From the NCBI GenBank assembly GCA_022844565.1, contig JALHLK010000014.1, positions 1 to 64,000 of the forward strand: a stretch of DNA of 64,000 nucleotides, in the 5' to 3' direction. Under the pieces are notes generated by a model. The model was given only the letters and a program-made list of their open reading frames with translations, made no database searches and was not told where the DNA came from. The DNA is from Saprospiraceae bacterium (GTDB lineage Bacteria; Bacteroidota; Bacteroidia; Chitinophagales; Saprospiraceae). Positions 7,697 through 14,874 of the stretch are shown in pieces (the first letter of the stretch is position 1; every line of letters begins with the position of its first letter). The position numbers were made by a program, and so were the translations under genes.

Positions 7697-8182
7697 TCAC
7701 TTCACCTTCACAAAATCAAACACGATTTCCAAACTATCCCCCGAAATAACCGCTTTCAGATCTTTGCCATTCATCCAATATTTGATCTTTTTTGGAAAAT
7801 CATTTTCCTCATTGGTACAGGTGAAGGATGTTTTATCAAAATTTGTAAAGTTAAATAGAATGGGTTGTGGTATGGAGGGTATTTTTACATTTAAGGCCCA
7901 CAGGCCATCTTGCTTGACGATATCCATTTGTTCTTGGCTGATGGTGTCGGTGGCTTGCATAGTGAATCCTAATCCCGAATAGTGATCAGCATTGATTTTT
8001 GTCCAATTTTCGTAGGTCCTCTTATCTTCCTCATCGTTGGTCCGCTGCCAATTACCTAAGAGCCAGTCAAAATTTTCTGTTGCAATTGGGGTAGCATTGC
8101 TTTCAGGTTTTTGTTTTGAATTGCACATGGCAAATACCAGTAGCATCAAGGTGAAGCATGTTAGTTTAATTGTCTTTTTCAT
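7697..8182 (-). CDS. DUF6265-like lipoprotein
   Basis: The 161-residue product has an export signal with a cysteine at residue 20 (FAMC, near-lipobox). The segment FDWLLGNWQRTNDEEDKRTYENWTKINADHYSGLGF resembles the DUF6265 family, small secreted beta-rich proteins of unknown function. The C-terminal FTCTNEENDFPKKIKYWMNGKDLKAVISGD fits the same fold. It converges with the AraC gene. Confidence 0.75.
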   Translation of the reverse strand: MKKTIKLTCFTLMLLVFAMCNSKQKPESNATPIATENFDWLLGNWQRTNDEEDKRTYENWTKINADHYSGLGFTMQATDTISQEQMDIVKQDGLWALNVKIPSIPQPILFNFTNFDKTSFTCTNEENDFPKKIKYWMNGKDLKAVISGDSLEIVFDFVKVK

Positions 8183-8247
8183 TTTTGTATTTATTTTTTA
8201 TAAAGACATTCTCGAGGTCACTTTTTGGACAATTATACAAGATTTCT

Positions 8248-8535
8248 TTATTTTTTCTTATTTTTCTTGATCACGACGACAATCAATAAGGTCTGGATAA
8301 ATGTAGCTAAGCCATTGGAGATCGTGATCGCAATCGCATCAAACCGCAAACCATATAAAAACCAAAAAACGAAGATAAGCCACCATCCGAGTACATAGCC
8401 GAGTGAAAGGCTGCTCGTCTGTGTGGACTTAAACTCTTTATATACCTGTATGCCTATTACAAAATTGGCAAGTAAGCCGACAATCAAACCTGCAGTTTCA
8501 AAAGCACTGGTAGGTATAGCATTTAAAAATTCCAT
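8248..8535 (-). CDS. SemiSWEET family sugar transporter subunit
   Basis: The 95-residue product has three predicted membrane helices: FETAGLIVGLLANFVIGIQVYKEF, LSLGYVLGWWLIFVFWFLYGL and AIAITISNGLATFIQTLLIVVVI. This matches the three-helix half-transporters that dimerise to form a sugar facilitator. The helix-1 end has IQVYKEFKS where SemiSWEETs usually carry a PQ motif, a mild variation. The substrate cannot be predicted; PQ-loop relatives also occur. Confidence 0.8.
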   Translation of the reverse strand: MEFLNAIPTSAFETAGLIVGLLANFVIGIQVYKEFKSTQTSSLSLGYVLGWWLIFVFWFLYGLRFDAIAITISNGLATFIQTLLIVVVIKKNKKK

Positions 8536-8558
8536 GTAGAGGTATTTAATATGAACTC

Positions 8559-8566
8559 CAAATGTA
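8559..8566 (-). promoter_or_regulatory. -7 box for the SemiSWEET gene
   Basis: TACATTTG on the minus strand fits TAnnTTTG and lies 23 bases upstream of the ATG at 8535. No clear -33 box was seen. Confidence 0.4.
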
Positions 8567-8652
8567 ATTTGATTTTTGAAGTATTCAGCATTTTGGGCAT
8601 TTTATTCTTGTGGCTATTGTGTGTTTATGTTCATATTTGTAGAATAGTATCG

Positions 8653-8660
8653 TATATTTG
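8653..8660 (+). promoter_or_regulatory. -7 box for the DinB-family gene
   Basis: TATATTTG fits TAnnTTTG. It overlaps an in-frame TTG at 8658, so that TTG cannot be the start codon; translation must begin at ATG 8685. Confidence 0.5.
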
Positions 8661-8684
8661 GATTATCATTTAAAATCACACAAT

Positions 8685-9140
8685 ATGAAAAATAAAACAA
8701 ATGTATTACTGGAACTTTGGTTGGAAGCTCGCACAAGATTTACCAATCAGTTGCAAAATATAACGTCTGAAGATTTAACCAAAAAATTGGGTGATTCGCC
8801 AAATTCAGTAGGTTTTCTTATTCGTCATATTGGAGATGTAGAGCTGTTATTTGCAAAAAACGTATTTGGTGACGCCACCGTGAAAGTATCGGCTAAAACT
8901 GTGATCGACAAAAGAGATACTGGCGAATGGACCGATCTGGAAACGCTCACGGAATACGTACGCTACTCTTTTGAAAAACTGAAGACTATTGTAGAAAATC
9001 AAACGGATGAGGATTGGGAATCAAGCGTGACTACACAAGAGTTCGGTACCAAAACTAAAGCACAAGCCTTTGGAAGAATCGTCTCTCATACGACCTATCA
9101 TGCGGGTCAGTTAGCGATTATAAAAAAGTATGGTAAATGA
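8685..9140 (+). CDS. DinB/YfiT-like four-helix metal-binding protein
   Basis: From ATG 8685 the product has 151 residues with the DinB-like histidine triad: His48 in GFLIRHIGDVE, and His135 and His139 in SHTTYHAGQLAIIKKYG. The fold is a four-helix bundle that binds a divalent metal. Relatives act as thiol-dependent transferases (bacillithiol S-transferase, maleylpyruvate isomerase type) or have no known function. Both metal-site motifs are intact. It is monocistronic, with decayed genes downstream. Confidence 0.88.
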   Translation: MKNKTNVLLELWLEARTRFTNQLQNITSEDLTKKLGDSPNSVGFLIRHIGDVELLFAKNVFGDATVKVSAKTVIDKRDTGEWTDLETLTEYVRYSFEKLKTIVENQTDEDWESSVTTQEFGTKTKAQAFGRIVSHTTYHAGQLAIIKKYGK

Positions 9141-9262
9141 TTATCAACCACTCAATAAAAATGTCATGTAATAGATAAAATCCTACATTTACTAATTATT
9201 ATGATCTAATTATCCAAAACTCAACCATAGGAATCTATAATGATGCTTCTTTTAATAATTAT

Positions 9263-9545
9263 GGTAAATTAAATATATGTTTACGCCTAGATTTCCACGG
9301 CTCAAAAGCCAAAGACAAGGACTTCAATTCGTCCATGGAAACACACTTTGATCCCAACTTAGGAAAATAAATGTCATCTCGGAAGAGATCGGTAGAGTCC
9401 TGCTAAATCTCATCACCAATGCATTTTATGCCGTTAATGAGAGAAGTAGAACAGAAGAAAAAGGATTTGAAAAAGGAGGACACTTTATGACAATAAATAA
9501 AGCGGGCAAACTAAACAACATTTTATGACAACGGTTATGACGACT
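9263..9545 (+). pseudogene. Histidine kinase remnant (ATPase-domain fragment)
   Basis: The translation shows FHGSKAKDKDFNSSMETHFDPNLGK, then after a one-base loss near 9364-9367 KINVISEEIGRVLLNLITNAFYAVNE. This is the N-box region of a Bacteroidota sensor histidine kinase. The frame is lost again near 9520, where a DNG(Y) like the G1 box appears in a third frame. The periplasmic, dimerisation and remaining ATPase parts are missing, so it is a dead fragment. Confidence 0.75.
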
Positions 9546-9556
9546 GAAAGGATGTT

Positions 9557-9862
9557 GGATGCATACCGATCGCCTTAGATGTAACTCTACAAGAAAGCAT
9601 GGAATGCGCTTATAAAGAAATTTATAAGCAGTTAGATGAGTTTGAAGTATTGGTTATTATGGCTGACAGCTTTTTAGAGGAGATAGCCACAGAACAACTT
9701 CCCTATCAATTTGAAGTCAATGTGTTTGAGCTTACCTGATGTGCACATATGGTATTTCCCAAAATGCAGGAGACAGGAAAAGGTACAATTAACAACATTG
9801 GTTTTGTGGATGGCACTTTTACCACTGGTTCAAGAGCGTACCAAGCTACCAAATATGCATAG
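9557..9862 (+). pseudogene. Short-chain dehydrogenase (SDR) remnant
   Basis: One frame reads GCIPIALDVTLQESMECAYKEIYKQLDEFEVLV, then VNVFELT, an in-frame TGA at 9737-9739 (probably CGA to TGA), and on to CAHMVFPKMQETGKGTINNIGF, SRAYQATKYA and TAG at 9860. The central SDR pattern is evident, including the catalytic Y-x-x-x-K (YQATK). The N-terminal cofactor site and the C-terminus are gone. Next to the kinase fragment, it marks a deletion that joined two dead genes. Confidence 0.8.
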
Positions 9863-9989
9863 GATAAATAAAAGGTATTGATATAAAAACTAAACCAAAT
9901 CTTTTTTCAAGGACTTTCGTTTTAGATATTTAGGCAGAAATAAAAATGTGTAAATATTTGAAAACTTTTCACACAAATGAAAAAACAAG

Positions 9990-11027
9990 ATGAAGACAAC
10001 ATTTAAATTAAAAGATTTCATTACAAAATACCGCGAATATGAAACGAGAATTTTAGAACCAACCCTAAGAGAAATTAAAGTTGGCTTGAAAAAAATAGCA
10101 AAACCTGTCTATTGGAATAAATATACAACTGGATATGGGGTAGCAACACCTTCACCTATAAAAATCATAACCTCTCGAATCAAAGAGCCAGAAAAGGTCG
10201 TGGAAAAGATTTTTCGTAAGCCTGAGTTATTTCCAAACAAACTCTCTGTAGATAGTCTTTCAAAAATGCATGATACCATAGGGATTAGAGTCATTGTTTA
10301 TTTCTCATCACAATTATCTTTAATTGATAGAGAACTTAGAAATTCAAGTTTTATTGAGTTAGATGAAGATACTCCGCCAGAAGCCTATTTTGAACCAGAG
10401 AAACTTACTGGATTGGGATTGTCTCATCTTGAAAACAAACAAAAGGAGAGCGGGTATAGTTCTATTCATTACATGGCACGTCTCAAGAAGAGTTCTGTGC
10501 CAAAAGAGGATCGTCCAGTATTTGAAATACAAGTACGAACGCTAGCCCAAGAACTATGGAGTGAATTGGAGCATGTGCTATGCTATAAACCTGAAACAAG
10601 ACCTAATTTATCAGCGAAACGAAGATTTCAGATATTAAGTAAAGAAGTTTCGGTTATTGATGACCATTTTAATTTGCTTTATGAAGAACTGATGTACAGT
10701 CAAAAGAATATAGCCTACAAAGATACTGATACGCTAACATTTGAGAATACCCCAAAAGTTTTATCTGAAATCAATGTAAATTGTGCCTTGACTGAATTGA
10801 ATCCAATTTTAAAAACACTCTTTAGTAATGGAATAAAAACAGTTGGCGATTTTTTTCGAATTGCAACTCATGTGAGGGTTTCTACTATCCGAAATAACTA
10901 TATTTCTATTAGAGGGCACTCACCAGGCAATATTGAGCTGATTGCTCTTTTATCAATTTTAAACCAGATCTCATCAAAAGAACCAGAAGTTGAACGTATA
11001 AAGGCTTATATTAACCTAAAAGCTTAG
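9990..11027 (+). CDS. RelA/SpoT-domain alarmone synthetase-like protein
   Basis: The 345-residue product has the synthetase fold motifs in order: SRIKEPEKVVEKIFRK (residues 62-77), MHDTIGIRVIVYF with Asp95, GYSSIH (155-160), and FEIQVRTLAQELWSELEHVLCYK (178-200). These residues bind ATP and GTP and transfer pyrophosphate in RelA, RelQ and related enzymes. There is no HD hydrolase domain and no TGS/ACT region, so it is a stand-alone synthetase. About 105 C-terminal residues (LNPILKTLFSNGIKTVGDFF and IRGHSPGNIELI) look like a helix-hairpin-helix module, a weak inference. It could be a housekeeping small alarmone synthetase or a toxic one (toxSAS type); sequence alone does not decide. It lies in an accessory patch after two pseudogenes. 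Confidence 0.85.
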   Translation: MKTTFKLKDFITKYREYETRILEPTLREIKVGLKKIAKPVYWNKYTTGYGVATPSPIKIITSRIKEPEKVVEKIFRKPELFPNKLSVDSLSKMHDTIGIRVIVYFSSQLSLIDRELRNSSFIELDEDTPPEAYFEPEKLTGLGLSHLENKQKESGYSSIHYMARLKKSSVPKEDRPVFEIQVRTLAQELWSELEHVLCYKPETRPNLSAKRRFQILSKEVSVIDDHFNLLYEELMYSQKNIAYKDTDTLTFENTPKVLSEINVNCALTELNPILKTLFSNGIKTVGDFFRIATHVRVSTIRNNYISIRGHSPGNIELIALLSILNQISSKEPEVERIKAYINLKA

Positions 11028-11071
11028 AATTAAATTCAGGTTTATTTTCTTGAAAAGCTTTTATGCTTTAA

Positions 11072-11227
11072 ATGAGCGATAAAAGAAGGTATTCAGATGA
11101 CCCGCAGAAAAAAGTAGCATACTCCAAAGAAAGGGTCTTAATTTTTATTTTTGTAACGATATTAGTTGAGGTAATAGGAATAGACATGTTTTTAGTAGAT
11201 AGCATCCTTATCTACCTGAAAGTATAG
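11072..11227 (+). CDS. Small single-span membrane ORF (51 aa)
   Basis: ATG at 11072 opens 51 codons to TAG at 11227. The product has a charged N-terminus (MSDKRRYSDDPQKKVAYSKERV), one hydrophobic helix (LIFIFVTILVEVIGIDMFLV) and a short tail. It starts 45 bases after the RelA/SpoT gene on the same strand, so co-transcription is plausible. It might be a partner of the synthetase, or a chance ORF; no homolog is recognised. Confidence 0.5.
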   Translation: MSDKRRYSDDPQKKVAYSKERVLIFIFVTILVEVIGIDMFLVDSILIYLKV

Positions 11228-11234
11228 TAAACGA

Positions 11235-13025
11235 TTATCTAAAAACCTGCTTGACTAGTTCTTGGCCTAACAATTCATATCCTTCACTATTCGGATGTAA
11301 CCCATCAGAAAATAATTTTTCATCAATCTTCTTTGATTTAAGCAACAGCGACTTGCCGATGTCTTGGTATTGAATCTTGGCCAATTGGGCCATGAGCTTT
11401 ATCTTGTTGTTTAATGTTACAATTCTTTGCTCTTGTGATCGACGTGGGTAGATGCCAAGGAGGATTATCTTAGCTTGAGGTTGTCGGACCCCTATTACTT
11501 TCGCCAGTGTTTTAAGACCTTCGACGATTTCTTCGTCTGAGTTGAGATGCAAGTTATTGGTACCGATATTGATGATGATTTTTTCTGGGGTGATACCATC
11601 CAATTCATCGTGATAGACACGCCACAATACATTCTCAACTCGATCCCATCCAAAGCCAAAATTTCTAATATTCCTTGGCTCAAGATATTTATCCCAAGAT
11701 TCAGCACCGCGTATTCTATTATTTAATGGTTTTCCGCCCCAATTGTGGGTGATCGAATTGCCTAGGAAAACTACATTGTTTTTTTCAGTATTATTATTAT
11801 TATGAGCCAACATCGCTATATGCCGCTCTTCCCATTCATAACTGCCTGGCTCGCGTCTTTGCCTAATTGGGATTTGGGTGATGTTTGGCCCACTTGGTTC
11901 GTGCATTATTTCGCGCAATTTCTTTTCGTATGCATTTGCATATTCCATCATACCAAGATCATTGGGGTGGGTACCGTCTACCATAGCGTCGATATCAAGG
12001 TTTATCTCTTCTTTGGTAAGTGTGTAAATGCCTTTGATGCCTTCCTTGACCAATTGGGCATAAGCCGCCTTCATGTATTTATTGGCTTGTTGATACAACC
12101 TTTGTCTTTCGGGTATCAAATATCCGTCTGTATATCCTGCATGTTCTGTCAATAAGATAGGAATTACTGGATGTTTTTGACGAAGGTGTTTTACAGATTC
12201 TGAGATCCTCTTTCCCAGTTCTATACTATCAAAACGAGATGCCGTCAGATTGGGTAAGCAATCCAATATGAAGACCTTGGCATCGATTTCATTGATCAGA
12301 TCTATCAGCTCCTTTTCTAACTGACCATTACCTGAGAAGGCGAGATTGATCACAGGCCTATCTAATTTACGACCCACGATATTGGTCCATGCCATACCTG
12401 GGCGAGATGCACATGCACCTTGCGCGATAGACGTACCATAGACGACGATTGGTCCTTCCTTCATTTTTGCCAATGGCTGAAATATTGCGTCTTCTGGCAC
12501 CCCAATTTCTAATTCCTTGACCGTGTTGTAAAGAGGTAGGTACAAACGATATTCTCTCCCTAATTTATGGTAGCTGTCACTTGGTTTTAATTTTTCATAG
12601 GTAAAACTAATGGTATCCTTAAAAGTGAATTTGCCTGTACAATAATGCCAATTGCCATCGCTATCAATACCATAAAGATCCACTCCACTTACACCTGTGG
12701 CTGGCATGTGATTCATAGCTATATTGCCCGATACTTTGTACCTAACGTTGATTTGAGGAGCGTTACTATAAAATCGGATAAAAAGTCCAGCACTATTTTT
12801 TGATAAATTCCACACAGGTTTACGCACAAGTGATTCTGCTCTTGGAGGCAATCTGTATAGAGAATCTCCCAATTCGGCAGACCAAAACTGACCATCAACC
12901 GTTGGAAAATTGGAATCTGAAGGTTTCCACCATTTAGTCGCTCCTTCATTTTGGGCCCACAAAGAGGTCGTGGTCAAAAGTATACACCACAATAAGAGCG
13001 ATGTTAAATCTATCTTTTTACTCAT
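11235..13025 (-). CDS. Double-domain SGNH/GDSL hydrolase (secreted esterase)
   Basis: The 596-residue protein has a signal peptide cut after LWAQ and an N-terminal beta-sandwich (about 30-180). A first SGNH domain follows, with catalytic Ser199 in YGTSIAQG and Asp350/His353 in DGTHP. A second complete SGNH domain (about 415-596) has Ser424 in FLGNSITHNW, INIGTNN, and Asp574/His577 in DGLHP. SGNH enzymes of polysaccharide loci are usually carbohydrate O-acyl esterases. Two intact catalytic sets in one chain suggest two specificities or cooperative deacylation. It is the last gene of the PUL and starts 6 bases after the serine hydrolase gene. Confidence 0.92.
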   Translation of the reverse strand: MSKKIDLTSLLLWCILLTTTSLWAQNEGATKWWKPSDSNFPTVDGQFWSAELGDSLYRLPPRAESLVRKPVWNLSKNSAGLFIRFYSNAPQINVRYKVSGNIAMNHMPATGVSGVDLYGIDSDGNWHYCTGKFTFKDTISFTYEKLKPSDSYHKLGREYRLYLPLYNTVKELEIGVPEDAIFQPLAKMKEGPIVVYGTSIAQGACASRPGMAWTNIVGRKLDRPVINLAFSGNGQLEKELIDLINEIDAKVFILDCLPNLTASRFDSIELGKRISESVKHLRQKHPVIPILLTEHAGYTDGYLIPERQRLYQQANKYMKAAYAQLVKEGIKGIYTLTKEEINLDIDAMVDGTHPNDLGMMEYANAYEKKLREIMHEPSGPNITQIPIRQRREPGSYEWEERHIAMLAHNNNNTEKNNVVFLGNSITHNWGGKPLNNRIRGAESWDKYLEPRNIRNFGFGWDRVENVLWRVYHDELDGITPEKIIINIGTNNLHLNSDEEIVEGLKTLAKVIGVRQPQAKIILLGIYPRRSQEQRIVTLNNKIKLMAQLAKIQYQDIGKSLLLKSKKIDEKLFSDGLHPNSEGYELLGQELVKQVFR

Positions 13026-13031
13026 CGTGAT

Positions 13032-14558
13032 CTAGTCTATTTTTTTTGCTTTAATCTCTTCAAAAAAGATATCTTCATTAGGAACATCAAATTGGATGCT
13101 CGTCACTGATTTATGCTCATTGTCAAATACAAATTGTACAGTGCCATAGTCATACCATGCGTGCTCCTCATTCCAAACAATCTCGTACGTATCGTAATGA
13201 AAATGTTTTAATGTAGCACTCAAAGCTGGAGCGTGGGGAAATAGCATCTGTAGGTTTTTGCCATCAGTACTCTTAATGATGACTTCTCCGTACATTGGGT
13301 CAAAATATTTTCCTAATAAAAAAGAAAGTTCGCTCGGTTTAGTACCCTTTATTTGTGCTTCCTTCTTTTTGTCTATAATAACTTTTCTTGATTTTTGATA
13401 ACTCAACTCATTTTCTAGGCCAGATTTTGATCTGTCTTTGTAAGGCAACTTGAGATATCTTTCTACAATGTGGCGACTTAATGCAGATGAAATACCCGTC
13501 ATGCTGTTGGATAAAATCGTCACACCCAGTTTTTGGTTTGGTACCATCATCACTTGAGAGTACATACCATCATAACCACCACCGTGCGATACCATTAAAT
13601 GACCACCAAGATCCTGAAGAACCCATCCAAGACCATAACCGTTAAAATTGGTAGATGGAGCTCTTTCTCTTTCGGCTACTGTGATTTTATTACTATTTTG
13701 TAAGGACCATAGTTCGTCGTAAATGGAAGGATGTATGACGGTCTTCGTAGCTAAAGTACCCCCAGCAAGATTGAGTAGCATCCATTTTGCCATATCGTCT
13801 GCACTAGAAAGTATACCACCTGCTGCACCCATGTTATCCCAATTGGTCCAAGGTATGGGTTTGAGTTGACTGTAAGTACTTTTATGCGGAGTGGCAAAGT
13901 TGCCCATTTTTGTAAGATCATTGGTAGAATAAATGGTTCGGTTCATACCGATGTGATTACCAATATTTTCTTTAATAAAATCAAACCAAGATTTGCCAGA
14001 AACTTTTTGGATCACTTCTCCTGCTGCTAAAAACATCAAATTGGTATACCCATATCCTGCTCTAAATGGATAAGCTTGTGGAAGGTATTTTGCTCGTTTT
14101 AACACCTCTTCTGGCGAAAAATTACTTTTATACCAAATCACATCTCCACTAAAGGTACCTAATCCTACTTTATGGCACAACAAGTCCTTGACTGTAGTAT
14201 TGGCAGATACGTATGAATCATAGAGCGCAAAATAGGGGAGAAATTTTTGTACAGGATCATCCCAATTTAACTTTTTTTGCTCTACTAAGATTCCAAGGGA
14301 AGTAGCAATGAAAGCTTTAGTGTTTGAAGCGATGGCAAAGAGGGTATTTTGATCCACTTTTTCTGTTTTCCCCATCTCTTTCACACCATACCCTTTGGAT
14401 AAGACTACTTTTCCATCTTTTACGATGGAGACTGCAAGCCCAGGAACATTCCAATCGATTACAGCTTTAGAAATATATTGGTCTAAACTATCAAGGTTTT
14501 GAGCATTGATACTTATCGAAAATAAAAGTATTGCTAGGATGTGTGCTATTCTTGCCAT
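13032..14558 (-). CDS. Serine hydrolase, beta-lactamase class C family, with DUF3471-like tail
   Basis: The 508-residue protein has a signal peptide ending INAQ. The penicillin-binding/class C fold shows Ser78-x-x-Lys81 (ASNTK), Tyr171-x-Asn173 (GYGYTN) and His325-Gly-Gly (VSHGGGYDG). Residues from about 400 resemble the DUF3471 tail common to Bacteroidota homologs. Such proteins are esterases or D-amino peptidases rather than true beta-lactamases. Its place between a GH3 gene and an SGNH esterase suggests it acts on the same glycan, perhaps removing an acyl group (inference). A palindromic element separates it from the GH3 gene. Confidence 0.92.
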   Translation of the reverse strand: MARIAHILAILLFSISINAQNLDSLDQYISKAVIDWNVPGLAVSIVKDGKVVLSKGYGVKEMGKTEKVDQNTLFAIASNTKAFIATSLGILVEQKKLNWDDPVQKFLPYFALYDSYVSANTTVKDLLCHKVGLGTFSGDVIWYKSNFSPEEVLKRAKYLPQAYPFRAGYGYTNLMFLAAGEVIQKVSGKSWFDFIKENIGNHIGMNRTIYSTNDLTKMGNFATPHKSTYSQLKPIPWTNWDNMGAAGGILSSADDMAKWMLLNLAGGTLATKTVIHPSIYDELWSLQNSNKITVAERERAPSTNFNGYGLGWVLQDLGGHLMVSHGGGYDGMYSQVMMVPNQKLGVTILSNSMTGISSALSRHIVERYLKLPYKDRSKSGLENELSYQKSRKVIIDKKKEAQIKGTKPSELSFLLGKYFDPMYGEVIIKSTDGKNLQMLFPHAPALSATLKHFHYDTYEIVWNEEHAWYDYGTVQFVFDNEHKSVTSIQFDVPNEDIFFEEIKAKKID

Positions 14559-14576
14559 TTGATTTGTAAATTTCTA

Positions 14577-14743
14577 CATAAAAATCTAAGATAAGTTCCG
14601 TAATGAAGGTCAAAAGTACAATAAAATCAGCACTTTTTGTGACAAATCATAGTAACGCTATGATGTGAGGCAAAAAATGAGCGAAGCGCCTGATTTTGCA
14701 GTAATTTTGAGCTGGAATAGGAAGTCTATTTTAGATTTTTATG
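14577..14743. repeat. 167-bp imperfect palindromic element inside the PUL
   Basis: The ends pair: CATAAAAATCTAAGATAAG at 14577 against the complement of CTATTTTAGATTTTTATG at the right end (to 14743). Inner segments pair with mismatches (AAAATCAG against CTGATTTT) down to the palindrome ATCATAGTAACGCTATGAT at 14646-14664. It fills about half of the 316-bp gap between the serine hydrolase start and the GH3 stop. It has no ORF; it is either a non-autonomous mobile element or an mRNA hairpin within the PUL transcript. Confidence 0.7.
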
Positions 14744-14874
14744 TTCAAAATCTAATAAGAATATATTGACAATTAAATTTCATAAAAATCATAGTTAAAT
14801 ATCTATGGTTTCTGGTAGGTTATATATTCTTTTGTCAAAGTTTTATTAAAAAGGTGTGGGATATTTTTGCCCTC

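Noticed and set aside
8658-8684. TTG start for the DinB gene
   Set aside because: The TTG overlaps a good -7 box (TATATTTG); ATG 8685 gives the normal family length.
9990-11027. Firm call as a CapRel-type phage-defence toxin
   Set aside because: Motifs prove only a RelA/SpoT synthetase fold; the C-terminal domain could not be matched to the CapRel antitoxin region by eye.
13032-14558. Beta-lactamase resistance gene
   Set aside because: The SxxK/YxN/HGG set is shared by many esterases and peptidases; the DUF3471-like tail and PUL context argue against antibiotic resistance.
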